From positions 3,348,001 through 3,412,000 of the forward strand of contig NZ_CP015098.1 in the NCBI RefSeq assembly GCF_001611795.1: a stretch of DNA of 64,000 bases, read 5' to 3'. Positions 48,482 through 57,543 of the stretch are shown one piece after another. A program made the translations under genes and the position numbers. Under the pieces are notes generated by a model. The model saw only the letters and a program-made list of their open reading frames with translations. It was not told the origin of the DNA and ran no database searches. The DNA comes from Streptomyces qaidamensis (GTDB taxonomy: Bacteria > Actinomycetota > Actinomycetes > Streptomycetales > Streptomycetaceae). Position 1 is the stretch's first letter. Each line of letters begins with the position of its first letter.

Positions 48482-48822
48482 CCGGCGCCGCCGGCTACGC
48501 CCTCCGCCCGCCCCGCCGGCCGGAGGCCGGTACGCCGCCGGAGGCCGCCGGAGGCCGCCGAGGGATGCAGCCCGGACGGCTGGGAGGCGAACCACGCGGT
48601 GCCTGCGCACCTGGGCGGAAGACCGGGTGGCGTGGCGGCCGTGATCTGGCCGGAACACGGCGCCTCCCGGAAGCCGTGACGAACACCGGGTGGTGGCGTG
48701 GCCGTACCCACTACCGCGATGCCCACTTGCGCGCCCGCGAGACAATGGACGGTGGCTCACTCCACCTGGGAGGTCCCCCGCCCGCGGGGGCGGGCCAGCG
48801 CGACGTACGAGGAGGAGAAGAC
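48482..48822. repeat. Gene-free region with degenerate copies of the helicase 3' end
   Basis: 48571-48644 repeats the last 73 bp of the helicase gene (48409-48481) with a few substitutions and one inserted base, including CGGACGGCTGGGAGGCGAAC and GTGGCGTGGCGGCCGTGA. A shorter third echo, GAACACCGGGTGGTGGCGTG, lies near 48681. Between them GCCGGAGGCC units repeat in tandem. No gene is supported here, but the next gene's promoter should be near its right end. Confidence 0.85.
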
Positions 48823-49191
48823 ATGGCGGAGCCCACGCCGCGTCGGAACGAACCGCGGCTACGCCCCGCGCCCCTGCTCTTCGAGCCGGCGGAGGCGGCC
48901 TCCGACCCTGAGCACTTCTTCGACCTCGAGTCGATCGACGACCCCCGGGCCCTGCTGGCCCGGGCGACGGAGCTGACGCTGGCGTTCCGGGCCGCGGCGG
49001 ACCGGGCGGTGGAGTTCCAGGCGATGGCCGCGGCACAGCTGGCCGATCCGCGGAGGTTCGACCGGCTGACGACGGCGGACATCGCGGAGCGGGCCGAGTG
49101 GACCGAGGACTACGCCAAGAAGATGGTGGAGTTCGGACGGGATCTGATGCGGGGCGACGCCGAGGGCCGGGGGCCCGGCGAGAGCGCGTAG
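48823..49191 (+). CDS. Small conserved hypothetical protein
   Basis: A 122-residue soluble, mostly helical protein. Residues 30-60 include DPEHFFDLESIDDPRALLAR, and the C-terminal half has LTTADIAERAEWTEDYAKKM, which looks like a helix-turn-helix. It may therefore bind nucleic acid, but no family is recognised. ATG 48823 follows AGGAGGAGAAG, the strongest ribosome-binding site in this part of the window. Confidence 0.7.
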   Translation: MAEPTPRRNEPRLRPAPLLFEPAEAASDPEHFFDLESIDDPRALLARATELTLAFRAAADRAVEFQAMAAAQLADPRRFDRLTTADIAERAEWTEDYAKKMVEFGRDLMRGDAEGRGPGESA

Positions 49192-49210
49192 AACAAGCCC
49201 TTACCGATCA

Positions 49211-49226
49211 CCTGGCATATGCCAGG
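49211..49226. promoter_or_regulatory. Perfect 16-bp palindrome
   Basis: CCTGGCATATGCCAGG is fully symmetric with no spacer, 90 bp before the PrimPol-like gene. It is more likely a protein-binding site than a hairpin, since there is no loop. The regulator is unknown. Confidence 0.45.
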
Positions 49227-49315
49227 CGGGCAAGATACTCCCTCCCACCCTCTCCTGTCCCGATTTCCCGCAACCCTCGGGAACGGGGCGCTCACGGCGG
49301 GTAGACCTGGGTGCC

Positions 49316-49912
49316 ATGAGCAGCGCATGGAACGCCTCCGATGTCACCCCGTCCGGGGCAGCCTGGCTCGCCTCGGCAGGAACGTATCCGCGAAGCACGC
49401 TCGCCCTCTGGGAGGAGCGGCCGGACGCACCGGTCGTGCTGCCCTGCGGGGCGGTCTTCGACGTCGTCAGCGCGCCCTCGATGTTCGGCCGGCGGATGCT
49501 CGACCGGCTGTGGGACGACGGCCCGGGCTCGGGCCCGGTCGCGGAGTTCCGGGGGCGGATCCTGCTGTTCGCCGCGCCGGGGACGGCGCAGCGGCTCCCC
49601 GCCCTGCTGGAGTGGGAGGAGTGGGGCGCGCGGGACCGCCGGGAGACCAACCGCACGGACGCGGTACCGCCGCTGCTCTGCCACGGCACCGGCGACGCCG
49701 TGACCGTCCCGGCGCCGTCGGAGAGTACCTCCCCCGCCCGCCGCTCCGCGTCCCGCTGGCTCGTCGCCCCCGACACCCGTCAGCCCTGGCTCCCCGGGCC
49801 CGAGGTACTGCTCTGGGCGGCCGTCCGGGCGGCCCGCTCAGCGGTGCGGATTTCGATTTTTCCTCCCGCCGACCAGGGTGCTAAGGTCTACGACGTCAGC
49901 AGGCGCCGCTAG
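49316..49912 (+). CDS. PrimPol-like (bifunctional DNA primase/polymerase family) hypothetical protein
   Basis: A 198-residue protein resembling the Streptomyces family usually annotated as bifunctional DNA primase/polymerase. It has VFDVVSAPSMFGRRMLDRL, then LLFAAPGTAQRLPALLEWEE, LLCHGTGDAVTVP and RWLVAPDTRQPWLPGPEVLL. I see no catalytic aspartate pair of a full primase-polymerase, so it may be a derived, non-catalytic member. The ribosome-binding site is weak. Its stop codon (49910-49912) lies inside the tRNA-Lys gene, a 10-bp overlap. Confidence 0.7.
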   Translation: MSSAWNASDVTPSGAAWLASAGTYPRSTLALWEERPDAPVVLPCGAVFDVVSAPSMFGRRMLDRLWDDGPGSGPVAEFRGRILLFAAPGTAQRLPALLEWEEWGARDRRETNRTDAVPPLLCHGTGDAVTVPAPSESTSPARRSASRWLVAPDTRQPWLPGPEVLLWAAVRAARSAVRISIFPPADQGAKVYDVSRRR

Positions 49913-49976
49913 CTCAGTTGGTTAGAGCAGCTGACTCTTAATCAGCGGGTCCGGGGTTCGAGTCCCTGGCGGCGCA
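49903..49976 (+). tRNA. tRNA-Lys (CTT anticodon)
   Basis: Acceptor GCGCCGC pairs with GCGGCGC, the D-arm is TAGCTCAGTTGGTTAGAGCA, the anticodon stem CTGA/TCAG encloses CTCTTAA, and the T-arm is GGGGTTCGAGTCCCT. The discriminator is A and CCA is not encoded. I saw no integrase or repeated 3' half nearby, so there is no sign of an integrated element. Confidence 0.96.
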
Positions 49977-50109
49977 CGTTGTCGGTGGCGGCTTGGGTTC
50001 GCGGAAAGCGCGAGCACAAGCCGCCACCGTTGTTTCTGCGCGCCTTCGCCGCGCGTCGTGGGGGCCGCGCCATCCACACCCCTGCCACTCGGCGTCGCAC
50101 CTCCGCCTC

Positions 50110-51375
50110 TCAGCGCCCCACCGCGATCTTCACCGTCCACGCCCCCGACGCCGTGCGCCCCTCCACCTTCACCCGCACGTCGTCCCCCGGCACCGTGAAG
50201 CTCTCCCCGATGCCGATCGGCGCGTCCGCCAGGGGCGGGTAGACGGAGTCCTCCCAGCACGCGTCCGTGCGCGGATGGGCGTCGATCACCTCGATGGGCC
50301 CGCTCCCGGACTGCGCCCCGCCCCGCACCCGGTACACGAGCACCCCCTGCCGGCACGCGGCCACGTCGTTGCCCACCGGCCCGCGCGCCTCGAAGGCGAG
50401 CACACTGTCCGGCCCGGTCCGCACCACGGCGAGCTTGGTACCCCGCCCGAGACCGAAGGCCGGAGCCCCCGCGGTCCCCGTCGCCGGCACCCCCGGCCCC
50501 GCCGCCAGCGGCTCCAGGGTCAGCCGGGCGGGCCCGGCGTCCTGCACGCACCGCACCTGCCGCGGATCCAGCCAGCCCAGCTTCCACTTGTGCCAGGCGA
50601 AGAGGTCCGGGGCGAGTCCGAACTGGCTGCCCATCAGGTCCCAGTCCCCGACGTGCGTGTCCCAGTCGCCCTTGCCGTCCACGGGCCGGTGGTACAGGTC
50701 GGGCAGGTCGAACACGTGCCCGGTCTCGTGGGCGAGGACGAGCCGGTCCGGCGGATGCTGTTCGAACACCGTGACGATCCTGCGCAGGTCGGTGCCGTCG
50801 GCCCGCAGCGGGCTCGACAGGTTCACCACCTTGGTCGCGTCGGAGTCCACGCCGGGCGCGTCCGGGTCGGCGACGAAGTACACGACGTCATAGCGCGAGA
50901 AGTCCACCTGCGGATCGGCCACGGCGAGGGCGTCGCGCAGGTAGGCGGCCCGGTGCCCGGGGCTCCAGTCGCGCTGTATGTCGTACGCGGTGGACGGCTT
51001 CGGCATCTGGATCCAGTGCCGCAGCGCGTGCGGGCGCAGGGTGAAACGGCCATAGGAAGCACGTTCGAAGAAGCGGGTGGTCGCCGGGAAGTGGTCGGCG
51101 GTCAGCTCCTGCGGCGTGGTCAGCGGGTGGGAGTCCGGGAAGGACAGGAATACCATCACCGCGTCCAGCGACCGGGCCGGGCGCGGATAGGCGGCGTTCC
51201 AGGTGTCCAGGCCCTCGGAGTGGTGGGCGTCGGTCCGGGTCAGGGCGCAGGGCGCGGCCGAGTCGGGCTCGGCGGCGGAGGGGCCGGCGCCGAGGGAGGT
51301 GGCGGCGAGCGCCGACATGGTCGTGAACACGGCCGCGGTGCTGCGCAGTCGGGCGCGCGGAAACGGACGCGGCAC
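50110..51375 (-). CDS. Secreted M6-type metalloprotease
   Basis: A 421-residue exported zinc protease. Residues 1-35 (VPRPFPRARL, then an Ala-rich core ending AEPDSAA) form a signal peptide. The zinc site HETGHVFDLPDLY lies near residue 215, and downstream GDWDLMGSQFGLAPDLFAWHKWKLGWLD matches the family's conserved region (the Met turn and WxKxxLGW). The GTG at 51375 follows CCGGAGGTACCC. It stands alone, divergent from cdgA. Prediction of an M6/immune inhibitor A relationship is good; substrates are unknown. Confidence 0.87.
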   Translation of the reverse strand: MPRPFPRARLRSTAAVFTTMSALAATSLGAGPSAAEPDSAAPCALTRTDAHHSEGLDTWNAAYPRPARSLDAVMVFLSFPDSHPLTTPQELTADHFPATTRFFERASYGRFTLRPHALRHWIQMPKPSTAYDIQRDWSPGHRAAYLRDALAVADPQVDFSRYDVVYFVADPDAPGVDSDATKVVNLSSPLRADGTDLRRIVTVFEQHPPDRLVLAHETGHVFDLPDLYHRPVDGKGDWDTHVGDWDLMGSQFGLAPDLFAWHKWKLGWLDPRQVRCVQDAGPARLTLEPLAAGPGVPATGTAGAPAFGLGRGTKLAVVRTGPDSVLAFEARGPVGNDVAACRQGVLVYRVRGGAQSGSGPIEVIDAHPRTDACWEDSVYPPLADAPIGIGESFTVPGDDVRVKVEGRTASGAWTVKIAVGR

Positions 51376-51505
51376 GGGTACCTCCGGGTGCGGATCGCGG
51401 GACACCGCACCCAGCCTGTGATGATTTGTCGTACTGCGTCCTGTTTGCCTGCACCGGTCGGGTGAAGGGGGCGAAAAATCACGGAAGCCGACACCCCCGA
51501 AGTAC

Positions 51506-51518
51506 TCACAGAACGTCA
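51506..51518. promoter_or_regulatory. Candidate BldD box upstream of cdgA
   Basis: TCACAGAACGTCA keeps the outer TNAC and GTNA half-sites of the BldD motif but not its two central positions. It lies 165 bp before the chosen cdgA start in the 307-bp gap shared with the protease gene. cdgA is a known BldD target in S. coelicolor, which makes the match more credible. Nothing else in the gap is clear. Confidence 0.45.
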
Positions 51519-51682
51519 CAACTGGTCGGCGGCCTGAAGAAGGCGTCCAGGCGCGTGCAGAAACGATCTGGCAGAAGGGCCGGTTGGCCGGGAAGACTGG
51601 ACACCGGCTGGAAGGCCCTCGGGCCAGCCTCTATGATCGGCACACTTTCCTGACCTTTCCTGCACGGACAGAGATCGAATAC

Positions 51683-53548
51683 ATGCGGGAGCGAGCGGTG
51701 AGCGGAACCTCCGAAGGGCCGGCGCCCGCGGTAGACCTGGACCGGCCGGTCGTCACAGAGAGTGAGATCGACACGTCTCCCCGTACCGAGCCCCCGTCCG
51801 GGCTGCCCTACCGCTCGGTTTTCACGGCCGCCCCGCTCGCCATGGCCGTCGTGGACCGCGAGGGCACGGTCGTCAGCGCCAACGACTCGCTCGCCGCGCT
51901 GCTCGGCGGCAGCCCGGACGGGCTCGCCGGGGCGGTCGCCGCCGACCTGGTCGACCTCACCTCCGACGCCCGCACCTGGCACGCCTACCGCGAGGTGCTG
52001 CGCGGACGGCAGTCCCGCCTGCGCTGCACGCGCCGGCTCAAGCACCCCGACGGGCGCTCGCTGTGGGTGCAGGTGACGGTCGCGCCGCTGGCCGCCGAGG
52101 ACGACGGCGTGCTGCTGTCCGTCGCCGACATCAGTGCCCGCCGGGAACTCCAGGCCCGACTGCGGCACTTGCAGATGCACGACCCGGTGACCCGGCTGCC
52201 CAACCGCACCCTGTTCTTCGAACGGCTCTCGGCCGCGCTGGAAGCGGAGTCCTACGAACAGAGCGGCACGGGCCGGATCGGGCTGTGCTACCTGGACCTG
52301 GACGGTTTCAAGGCCATCAACGACACCCTCGGCCACCGCGTGGGGGACAGACTGCTGGCCGCCGTCGCCGAGCGCCTCACCCACTGCGCCGACGAGGCCG
52401 GCCACTCACGCACCAGCATCCCGCTGGTCGCCCGGCTCGGCGGGGACGAGTTCGCGCTGCTCGTCGAGGACTCCACGGGCACCGAACAGCTGGCCGAACT
52501 GGCCGAGTCGGCGCTGCGGGCGGTCCAGGACCCGTTCGACATCTCCGGCCAGCGGCTGTCGGTCTCGGCGTCGATCGGCGTCGTCGAGCGGCACGCGGCC
52601 GGCACCACCCCCACCGCGCTGATGCAGGCGGCGGACACGACGCTGTACTGGGCGAAGACCGACGGCAAGGCCCGCTGGACCCTGTTCGACCCGGAGCGCA
52701 ACGCGCACCGCATGACCCGCCAGGCCCTCGCCTCCACGCTCCGGCCGGCCATCGAGCGGGGCGAGTTCCGACTGGAGTACCAGCCGCTGGTCGGTATGGA
52801 GGACGACCGGCTGCACGGCGTCGAGGCGCTCATCCGCTGGAACCACCCGCAGTTCGGCGTCCTGACGCCGAATCGGTTCATCGGACTGGCGGAGGAGGAC
52901 GGTTCGATCGTCCCGTTGGGCCGCTGGGTGCTGCACACGGCCTGTGAGCAGGCCCGTCGCTGGCAGCTCGACCACCCCGACGAGCCGCCGATCTTCGTCA
53001 GCGTGAACGTGGCGGTACGTCAGGTCTGGGACTCCGACCTGGTGGCGGACGTCGCGGAGACCCTGGCCGGGACGGGTCTGGCACCGCATCTGCTCCAGCT
53101 GGAGCTGACCGAGTCCGCGGTGATGGGCTCGGCGGGCCGCCCGCTGCAGACCCTGAAGGCGCTCAGCGACATGGGCGTGCGCATCGCCATCGACGACTTC
53201 GGCACCGGCTACTCGAACCTCGCGTACCTGAGCCGGCTGCCGGTTTCGGTGCTGAAGCTGGACGGATCGTTTGTGCGCGGCTTCCAGTACGACGACCGGG
53301 AGGCGGCCGCCCGTGCCAACCCGGCCGACGAGGTGGTCGTCGAGGCGATGATCCAGCTGGCACACCGGCTCGGGCTGACCGTCACGGCCGAGTGCGTGGA
53401 GACCTCGGCCCAGGCGACCCGGCTGCGCAGCATCGGCTGCGACACCGGGCAGGGCTGGCTCTACTCCCGTCCGGTGCCGCCGGACCGCATCTCCGAGCTG
53501 CTGGGCACGCCCGACGTTCAGGCGGAGGCGGGCGTCGGCAACCCGTAG
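51683..53548 (+). CDS. cdgA: c-di-GMP enzyme with PAS-GGDEF-EAL domains, CdgA-like
   Basis: A 621-residue cytoplasmic protein. A PAS domain spans about residues 45-160 ([20 protein letters not shown]). The GGDEF motif is intact at residues 253-257, so diguanylate cyclase activity is expected. The EAL domain has GVEALIRW (381-383) and [13 protein letters not shown] near 512, so phosphodiesterase activity is possible too. Architecture and position match CdgA (SCO2817), which affects development. ATG 51683 has a weak ribosome site; GTG 51698 with GGGAGCGAGCG is a good alternative. It converges on the LLM gene with a 31-bp overlap. Confidence 0.88.
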   Translation: MRERAVSGTSEGPAPAVDLDRPVVTESEIDTSPRTEPPSGLPYRSVFTAAPLAMAVVDREGTVVSANDSLAALLGGSPDGLAGAVAADLVDLTSDARTWHAYREVLRGRQSRLRCTRRLKHPDGRSLWVQVTVAPLAAEDDGVLLSVADISARRELQARLRHLQMHDPVTRLPNRTLFFERLSAALEAESYEQSGTGRIGLCYLDLDGFKAINDTLGHRVGDRLLAAVAERLTHCADEAGHSRTSIPLVARLGGDEFALLVEDSTGTEQLAELAESALRAVQDPFDISGQRLSVSASIGVVERHAAGTTPTALMQAADTTLYWAKTDGKARWTLFDPERNAHRMTRQALASTLRPAIERGEFRLEYQPLVGMEDDRLHGVEALIRWNHPQFGVLTPNRFIGLAEEDGSIVPLGRWVLHTACEQARRWQLDHPDEPPIFVSVNVAVRQVWDSDLVADVAETLAGTGLAPHLLQLELTESAVMGSAGRPLQTLKALSDMGVRIAIDDFGTGYSNLAYLSRLPVSVLKLDGSFVRGFQYDDREAAARANPADEVVVEAMIQLAHRLGLTVTAECVETSAQATRLRSIGCDTGQGWLYSRPVPPDRISELLGTPDVQAEAGVGNP

Positions 53549-54636
53549 GCGTCGGCGATGAGTTCGTAGGAGCGGAGCCGGACGTCACCGCCGTGCGCGT
53601 TGGCCGTGATCATCAGCTCGTCGGCGCCGGTGCGCTTGGCGAGGTCGTCGAGGCCCGAGCGGACCTCGTCCGGGGTGCCGTGGACGACGTTGGCGTTCCA
53701 GGAGTCGACGAAGTCGCGCTCCATGGGGCTGAACGCGTAGGCCTCCGCCTCCTGAGGGCTGGGCACGAGGCCGGGGCGGCCGGTGCGCAGCCGGACCATG
53801 CTGAGGGCGGCGGCCAGCACCTGCCGGCGGGCCTCCTTTTCCTCGTCGGCGGCGAGCGCGGAGACGCCGATGAGGGCGTACGGCTCGTCGAGCACGGCGG
53901 ACGGCCGGAAGGACTCCCGGTACAGGTCCAGGGCGGGGACGGTGTTCTGCGCGGAGAAGTGGTGGGCGAAGGCGAAGGGCAGCCCCAGGGTCCCGGCGAG
54001 GCGGGCGCTGAAGCCGGAGGAGCCGAGCAGCCAGATCGGCGGGCGGTGCGGGGACTGGACGCCTCCGGGGGACGTGGCCTGGACGGGGCCCGGTACGGCG
54101 TGGATGCGGCGGTAGGGATGCCCGTCGGGGAAGTCGTCGTCGAGGAAGCGGGTCAGCTCGGCGAGCTGCTGGGGGAAGTCGTCGGCGCCTTCGCCCAGGC
54201 GTTCCGTGCGGCGCAGGGCGGCGGCCGTGGCGCCGTCCGTGCCGGGGGCGCGGCCGAGGCCGAGGTCGATCCGGCCCGGGGCCATGGCCTCCAGCGTCCC
54301 GAACTGCTCGGCGATCACGAGCGGGGCGTGGTTGGGCAGCATCACACCGCCCGAGCCGAGCCGGATGCGGTCGGTGTGGGCGGCGAGGTGGGCGAGGATC
54401 ACGGCCGGGGACGAGGAGGCGACGCCCGGCATGGAGTGGTGCTCGGCGACCCAGTAGCGGTGGAAGCCGCGGTGTTCCGCGAGGCGGGCCAGGCCGACGC
54501 TGGTGCGCAGGGCGTCGGAGGCGGTGCGGCCGGCCCCCACGGTGACCAGGTCCAGTACGGAGAGGGGGACGGGCGCGTCGCCCTGTGCCGCGCCGCGTAT
54601 CTCGTCTGCCGCGCCGTGTGTGTCGTCTGCCGCCAC
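53518..54636 (-). CDS. LLM-class flavin-dependent oxidoreductase
   Basis: A 372-residue luciferase-like (bacterial LLM) protein that would use FMN or F420 supplied as reduced cofactor. [20 protein letters not shown] near residue 52, [23 protein letters not shown] near 82 and [13 protein letters not shown] near 118 are strong family signatures of the MsnO8/YhbW-like group. The GTG at 54636 follows AGGAGG. No neighbour suggests a substrate. Confidence 0.88.
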   Translation of the reverse strand: MAADDTHGAADEIRGAAQGDAPVPLSVLDLVTVGAGRTASDALRTSVGLARLAEHRGFHRYWVAEHHSMPGVASSSPAVILAHLAAHTDRIRLGSGGVMLPNHAPLVIAEQFGTLEAMAPGRIDLGLGRAPGTDGATAAALRRTERLGEGADDFPQQLAELTRFLDDDFPDGHPYRRIHAVPGPVQATSPGGVQSPHRPPIWLLGSSGFSARLAGTLGLPFAFAHHFSAQNTVPALDLYRESFRPSAVLDEPYALIGVSALAADEEKEARRQVLAAALSMVRLRTGRPGLVPSPQEAEAYAFSPMERDFVDSWNANVVHGTPDEVRSGLDDLAKRTGADELMITANAHGGDVRLRSYELIADAYGLPTPASA

Positions 54637-54728
54637 GGTGGGGTGCCTCCTGCTGTGGGCCGTGTGCTGTCGTTCCGGCTCTAACAGGGGACAGTCTCCG
54701 GTTATTCCCGGCCATGCGCCCGGGACCG

Positions 54729-54998
54729 TCAGGCGGCCTGCTCCCAGTCGCTCCGGGCGCCGCCCTGCGGGGGCGGCCGGTCGGCCTTCTCGCGGGCCCG
54801 CAGGGCGGCCCATGCAAGGGCGGTCGCACAGGTGAGCCACCAGGGCAGGAGCCACACGGCACCCCACCACCCGGGCGCGGGATGGAGGAAGGCGTCCACG
54901 ACGGCGGAGGCCATGGCCGTGGCCAGGCACCAGCACAGCAGGCGCCCGGACAGCCGGACAGCGCTTGCGGGGGATCTGAACGGGCCCGGTTCGGCCAT
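54729..54998 (-). CDS. Small membrane protein
   Basis: An 89-residue protein with two hydrophobic stretches, at about residues 17-36 and 43-66, joined by HPAPGWWG. The C-terminal tail is polar. No family is recognised. ATG 54998 follows AAGGACTCCCCG and begins [10 protein letters not shown]; a longer start would add a low-quality leader. Confidence 0.6.
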   Translation of the reverse strand: MAEPGPFRSPASAVRLSGRLLCWCLATAMASAVVDAFLHPAPGWWGAVWLLPWWLTCATALAWAALRAREKADRPPPQGGARSDWEQAA

Positions 54999-55258
54999 CG
55001 GGGAGTCCTTCACGGCACGACTGGCTGCGGACGTGGTCAGTGTGCACGGGATGGACGACTGAAGGGGAACGCGCTTTCGGTCAACCCAAGGGCCGTGTGA
55101 TGCGGCGGAGTTGAGCATTCCTCAGCTTCGGGTGGGGTGTTGGAGCTATTTTGCCCCGCTCTGCCCCGAAGAAGGGGCGGGACCGATTCCGGCCCCCATG
55201 GAAGGCGCGTCCGAGGGCACGGCACCTTGCCCCGACCGCCCCGGGGCACTCGGACTCC

Positions 55259-55480
55259 ATGACCACTGGTGCGTACGAGGTGGCGCGAGCGGCCGGCTAC
55301 CTCAAGGCTGCGTTCGCGGTGGCCGTCGGCATGAACCTGGCCGAAGCCGTCTGGGACCCGAGTGGACTCGCCTGGACGGCAGCCCGACTGGCAGCCGCCG
55401 CGCTCTTCACCGTCGCCCTCGTCGCGTACGTCGCGCTGCGTCTGCTTCGGTGGCGGCGGACGAGGAGCGAACGTCCATGA
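55259..55480 (+). CDS. Small two-helix membrane protein
   Basis: A 73-residue protein starting MTTGAYEVARAAGYLKAAFA, with one amphipathic helix and one clear membrane helix (AARLAAAALFTVALVAYVAL) followed by an Arg-rich cytoplasmic end. The ribosome site is weak, so the start is tentative. Its stop overlaps the ATG of the next small gene, which argues that both are real and co-translated. Confidence 0.5.
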   Translation: MTTGAYEVARAAGYLKAAFAVAVGMNLAEAVWDPSGLAWTAARLAAAALFTVALVAYVALRLLRWRRTRSERP

Positions 55481-55740
55481 GCAGGCACCGGACCGGCCTG
55501 CGCGGCCGCCTGCGCGGCGCCGGCGCCGCGGGCTTCTTCGGGGCCGTGGTCGCCGGGCCGCAGCAGCTGTTCGGCTCAGGGATCGGATGGGACTTCCTCC
55601 TGGCCATGGCCGTCGGGGCCCTCGCCGGCGGAGCCGTCGGCTTCGCGTTCCCCTCGGTCCTCACCCGTCGCCGCCGGGAGCGGCCCACCGTCCCGCCACC
55701 GCCGCATCCCCCGCCCCCGCCCCCTGAACGGAGAGCATGA
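55477..55740 (+). CDS. Small membrane protein with Pro-rich tail
   Basis: An 87-residue protein with a basic start (MSRHRTGLRGRLRG), two hydrophobic glycine-rich helices and a tail of arginines then prolines. It overlaps the previous stop as ATGA. Function unknown; the pair may form one small membrane complex. Confidence 0.5.
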   Translation: MSRHRTGLRGRLRGAGAAGFFGAVVAGPQQLFGSGIGWDFLLAMAVGALAGGAVGFAFPSVLTRRRRERPTVPPPPHPPPPPPERRA

Positions 55741-55801
55741 ACCGCGGTCCCCTCGCCGCCCGCGACAGGTGCCGCGGGCGGCGAGGGGGCGTTCTCGCGG
55801 C

Positions 55802-56533
55802 TCACGCCTGGACGATCGGCTCCCTCGTGAACAGCGCTCCCAGTTCAGGCGCGTTCACCCGTCGGTCCGCCAGGCGCAGGCCCTCCCAGACCGTGACCTG
55901 GTTGGCGGTGAGGATCGGCTTGCCGAGTTCCTTCTCCAGGGCCGGGATGTGGGCCGCCGTGTGCAGGGCCGTGTCGGGCAGGAGGAGCGCCTCGGCATCG
56001 GGGTGGTCGGAGTTCCGGGCCAGGGCGAGGAGTTCGGACTCGCCCCAGGTGCCGACCTCGGCGGCCGTGATGATGCCGGAGCTGTTGACGGACACGACCT
56101 CCACGCCGGCCGCGCGCAGGAACTCGGCGAAGAGCTGCGCCACGTCCTCCGGGTAGGTCGCTCCGATCGCGACCCTGCGCGCCCCCAGTTCCCGCACCGC
56201 GTGCGCGAACGCGAAGGACGTGGACGAGGCCGGCAGCCCGGCGGTCTGGGCCAGGGCGCGGACCTGCTCCTGCGCGCCGTCCCAGCCGTAGACGAAGCTG
56301 CCGCTCGTGCAGGCCCACACCACCGCGTCCGCACCGGCGTGCCGCAGTTCCTGGACTCCCGCCGCGAGCCGGCCGGCGGAGCCCATCTCCAGCAGCGCGT
56401 CCACCCGGTGCGCGTCCTCACCGATGTCGGTGTGCACCAGGTCCACCCGGATGTCGCTGCCCAGCAACTGCTCGATGCGCGGATAGTCGTCCTCGGCGGA
56501 GTGGCCCGGGTAGAGAAATCCCAGTGCTGTCAT
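55802..56533 (-). CDS. Maleate isomerase/Asp-Glu racemase-like protein lacking the second cysteine
   Basis: A 243-residue cytoplasmic enzyme of the Asp/Glu racemase-maleate cis-trans isomerase-EutA group. The first catalytic cysteine is in WACTSGSFVYG near residue 91. At the second site, where the neighbour has SCTNLPT, this protein has LLPDTAL, so the second cysteine is missing. Two-cysteine racemase or isomerase chemistry is therefore unlikely, and a lyase/decarboxylase-like or regulatory role is possible. Its ATG overlaps the stop of the paralogue upstream. Confidence 0.78.
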   Translation of the reverse strand: MTALGFLYPGHSAEDDYPRIEQLLGSDIRVDLVHTDIGEDAHRVDALLEMGSAGRLAAGVQELRHAGADAVVWACTSGSFVYGWDGAQEQVRALAQTAGLPASSTSFAFAHAVRELGARRVAIGATYPEDVAQLFAEFLRAAGVEVVSVNSSGIITAAEVGTWGESELLALARNSDHPDAEALLLPDTALHTAAHIPALEKELGKPILTANQVTVWEGLRLADRRVNAPELGALFTREPIVQA

Positions 56534-57345
56534 GTCCAGCCTTCCTGCTGCTGCTCTTCTTCCGGCAGTACGGGACCGGGGTCCGCCCCCGGTGCTGCGG
56601 GACCGGAACGCGCCGCCGGATTGATCAGCGCTTGGTACGGCCCCACCGCACGGGTACCCAGTCGGCGCAGTGCCGCCCACATCGTCACTTGGTTGGCCGA
56701 GATCACCGGGATGCGCAGCTCGGCCTCCAGCTGGGGGATCACGTCGTAGGTGGGCAGGTTGGTGCAGCTGATGAACAGCGCGTCGGCGTCGTCGCGGACG
56801 GCCTGCCGCGCCATGTCCACCACCTCCCGGTAGGGGACCTTCCAGATGTGCCGGGTCAGCCCCATGAAGGCGCAGCCGGAGATCGTGACGCCGGCCTGGG
56901 CGACGTAGGCCTCCAGCGACTGCGTCACCGAGACCGTGTACGGCGTCACCAGTGCCACCCGGCGTACGTCCAGCTCCACGAGGGCCTCCAGCAGTGCGCC
57001 GGAGGTGGTGATCGCCGGTACGGCACCGGCCCGGCTCATCGCCTCGCACATCGCCCGCTCGCCCATCATGCCGCCGACGAAGCTGCCGGACGTGCAGGCG
57101 TAGGCCACGACCTCGGGGGCGATCGCGTTGAGCGTGCGGACCGCCTCGCCCAGCGTCTCGTGCTCGCTGACCAGGCGGGCCAGGTCCAGACTCACCTCGA
57201 CCGGCACGAACGGTGTGCGGGTCATATGGAGCGAGACCTCGTCCGGCACCCAGCGCCACAGCTCGCGGTCGAGTGCGAAGTCGAAGGGGGCGACGACGCC
57301 GACCCCGCGCTGCGGGCTGGGCCCGCCGAGAAATGAGACGTCCAT
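56530..57345 (-). CDS. Maleate isomerase/EutA-like enzyme
   Basis: A 271-residue paralogue of the next gene, with both catalytic cysteines: YACTSGSFVGG near residue 84 and FISCTNLPTYD near 194. It resembles maleate cis-trans isomerases and the EutA protein of ectoine utilisation clusters. The shared chemistry is proton transfer or cis-trans change on a small carboxylic acid. It starts at ATG 57345, divergent from the dehydrogenase gene, and the 198-bp gap should hold promoters for both directions. Confidence 0.82.
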   Translation of the reverse strand: MDVSFLGGPSPQRGVGVVAPFDFALDRELWRWVPDEVSLHMTRTPFVPVEVSLDLARLVSEHETLGEAVRTLNAIAPEVVAYACTSGSFVGGMMGERAMCEAMSRAGAVPAITTSGALLEALVELDVRRVALVTPYTVSVTQSLEAYVAQAGVTISGCAFMGLTRHIWKVPYREVVDMARQAVRDDADALFISCTNLPTYDVIPQLEAELRIPVISANQVTMWAALRRLGTRAVGPYQALINPAARSGPAAPGADPGPVLPEEEQQQEGWT

Positions 57346-57543
57346 GGCAGGGCACCGGCCTCACACTGGGCAACGAGTGTGCAACGGATCGTGGGAACGC
57401 CCGTGTTGACGACGGTAGGTTCGGGTGCGAGCGTGGTCAATCCGCCCGGATCACTCCTTGGTCAACACCGGGTTAACTCGTCGTCACCGGCGGCCGCCCC
57501 CAGGCCGGCCGGCCCCGCCGAACGGCTGGAGAAACGGCTGCTC

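Noticed and set aside
49903..51375. tRNA-Lys as an attachment site for an integrated element
   Set aside because: No integrase, no repeated tRNA 3' end and no drop in gene quality on either side were seen.
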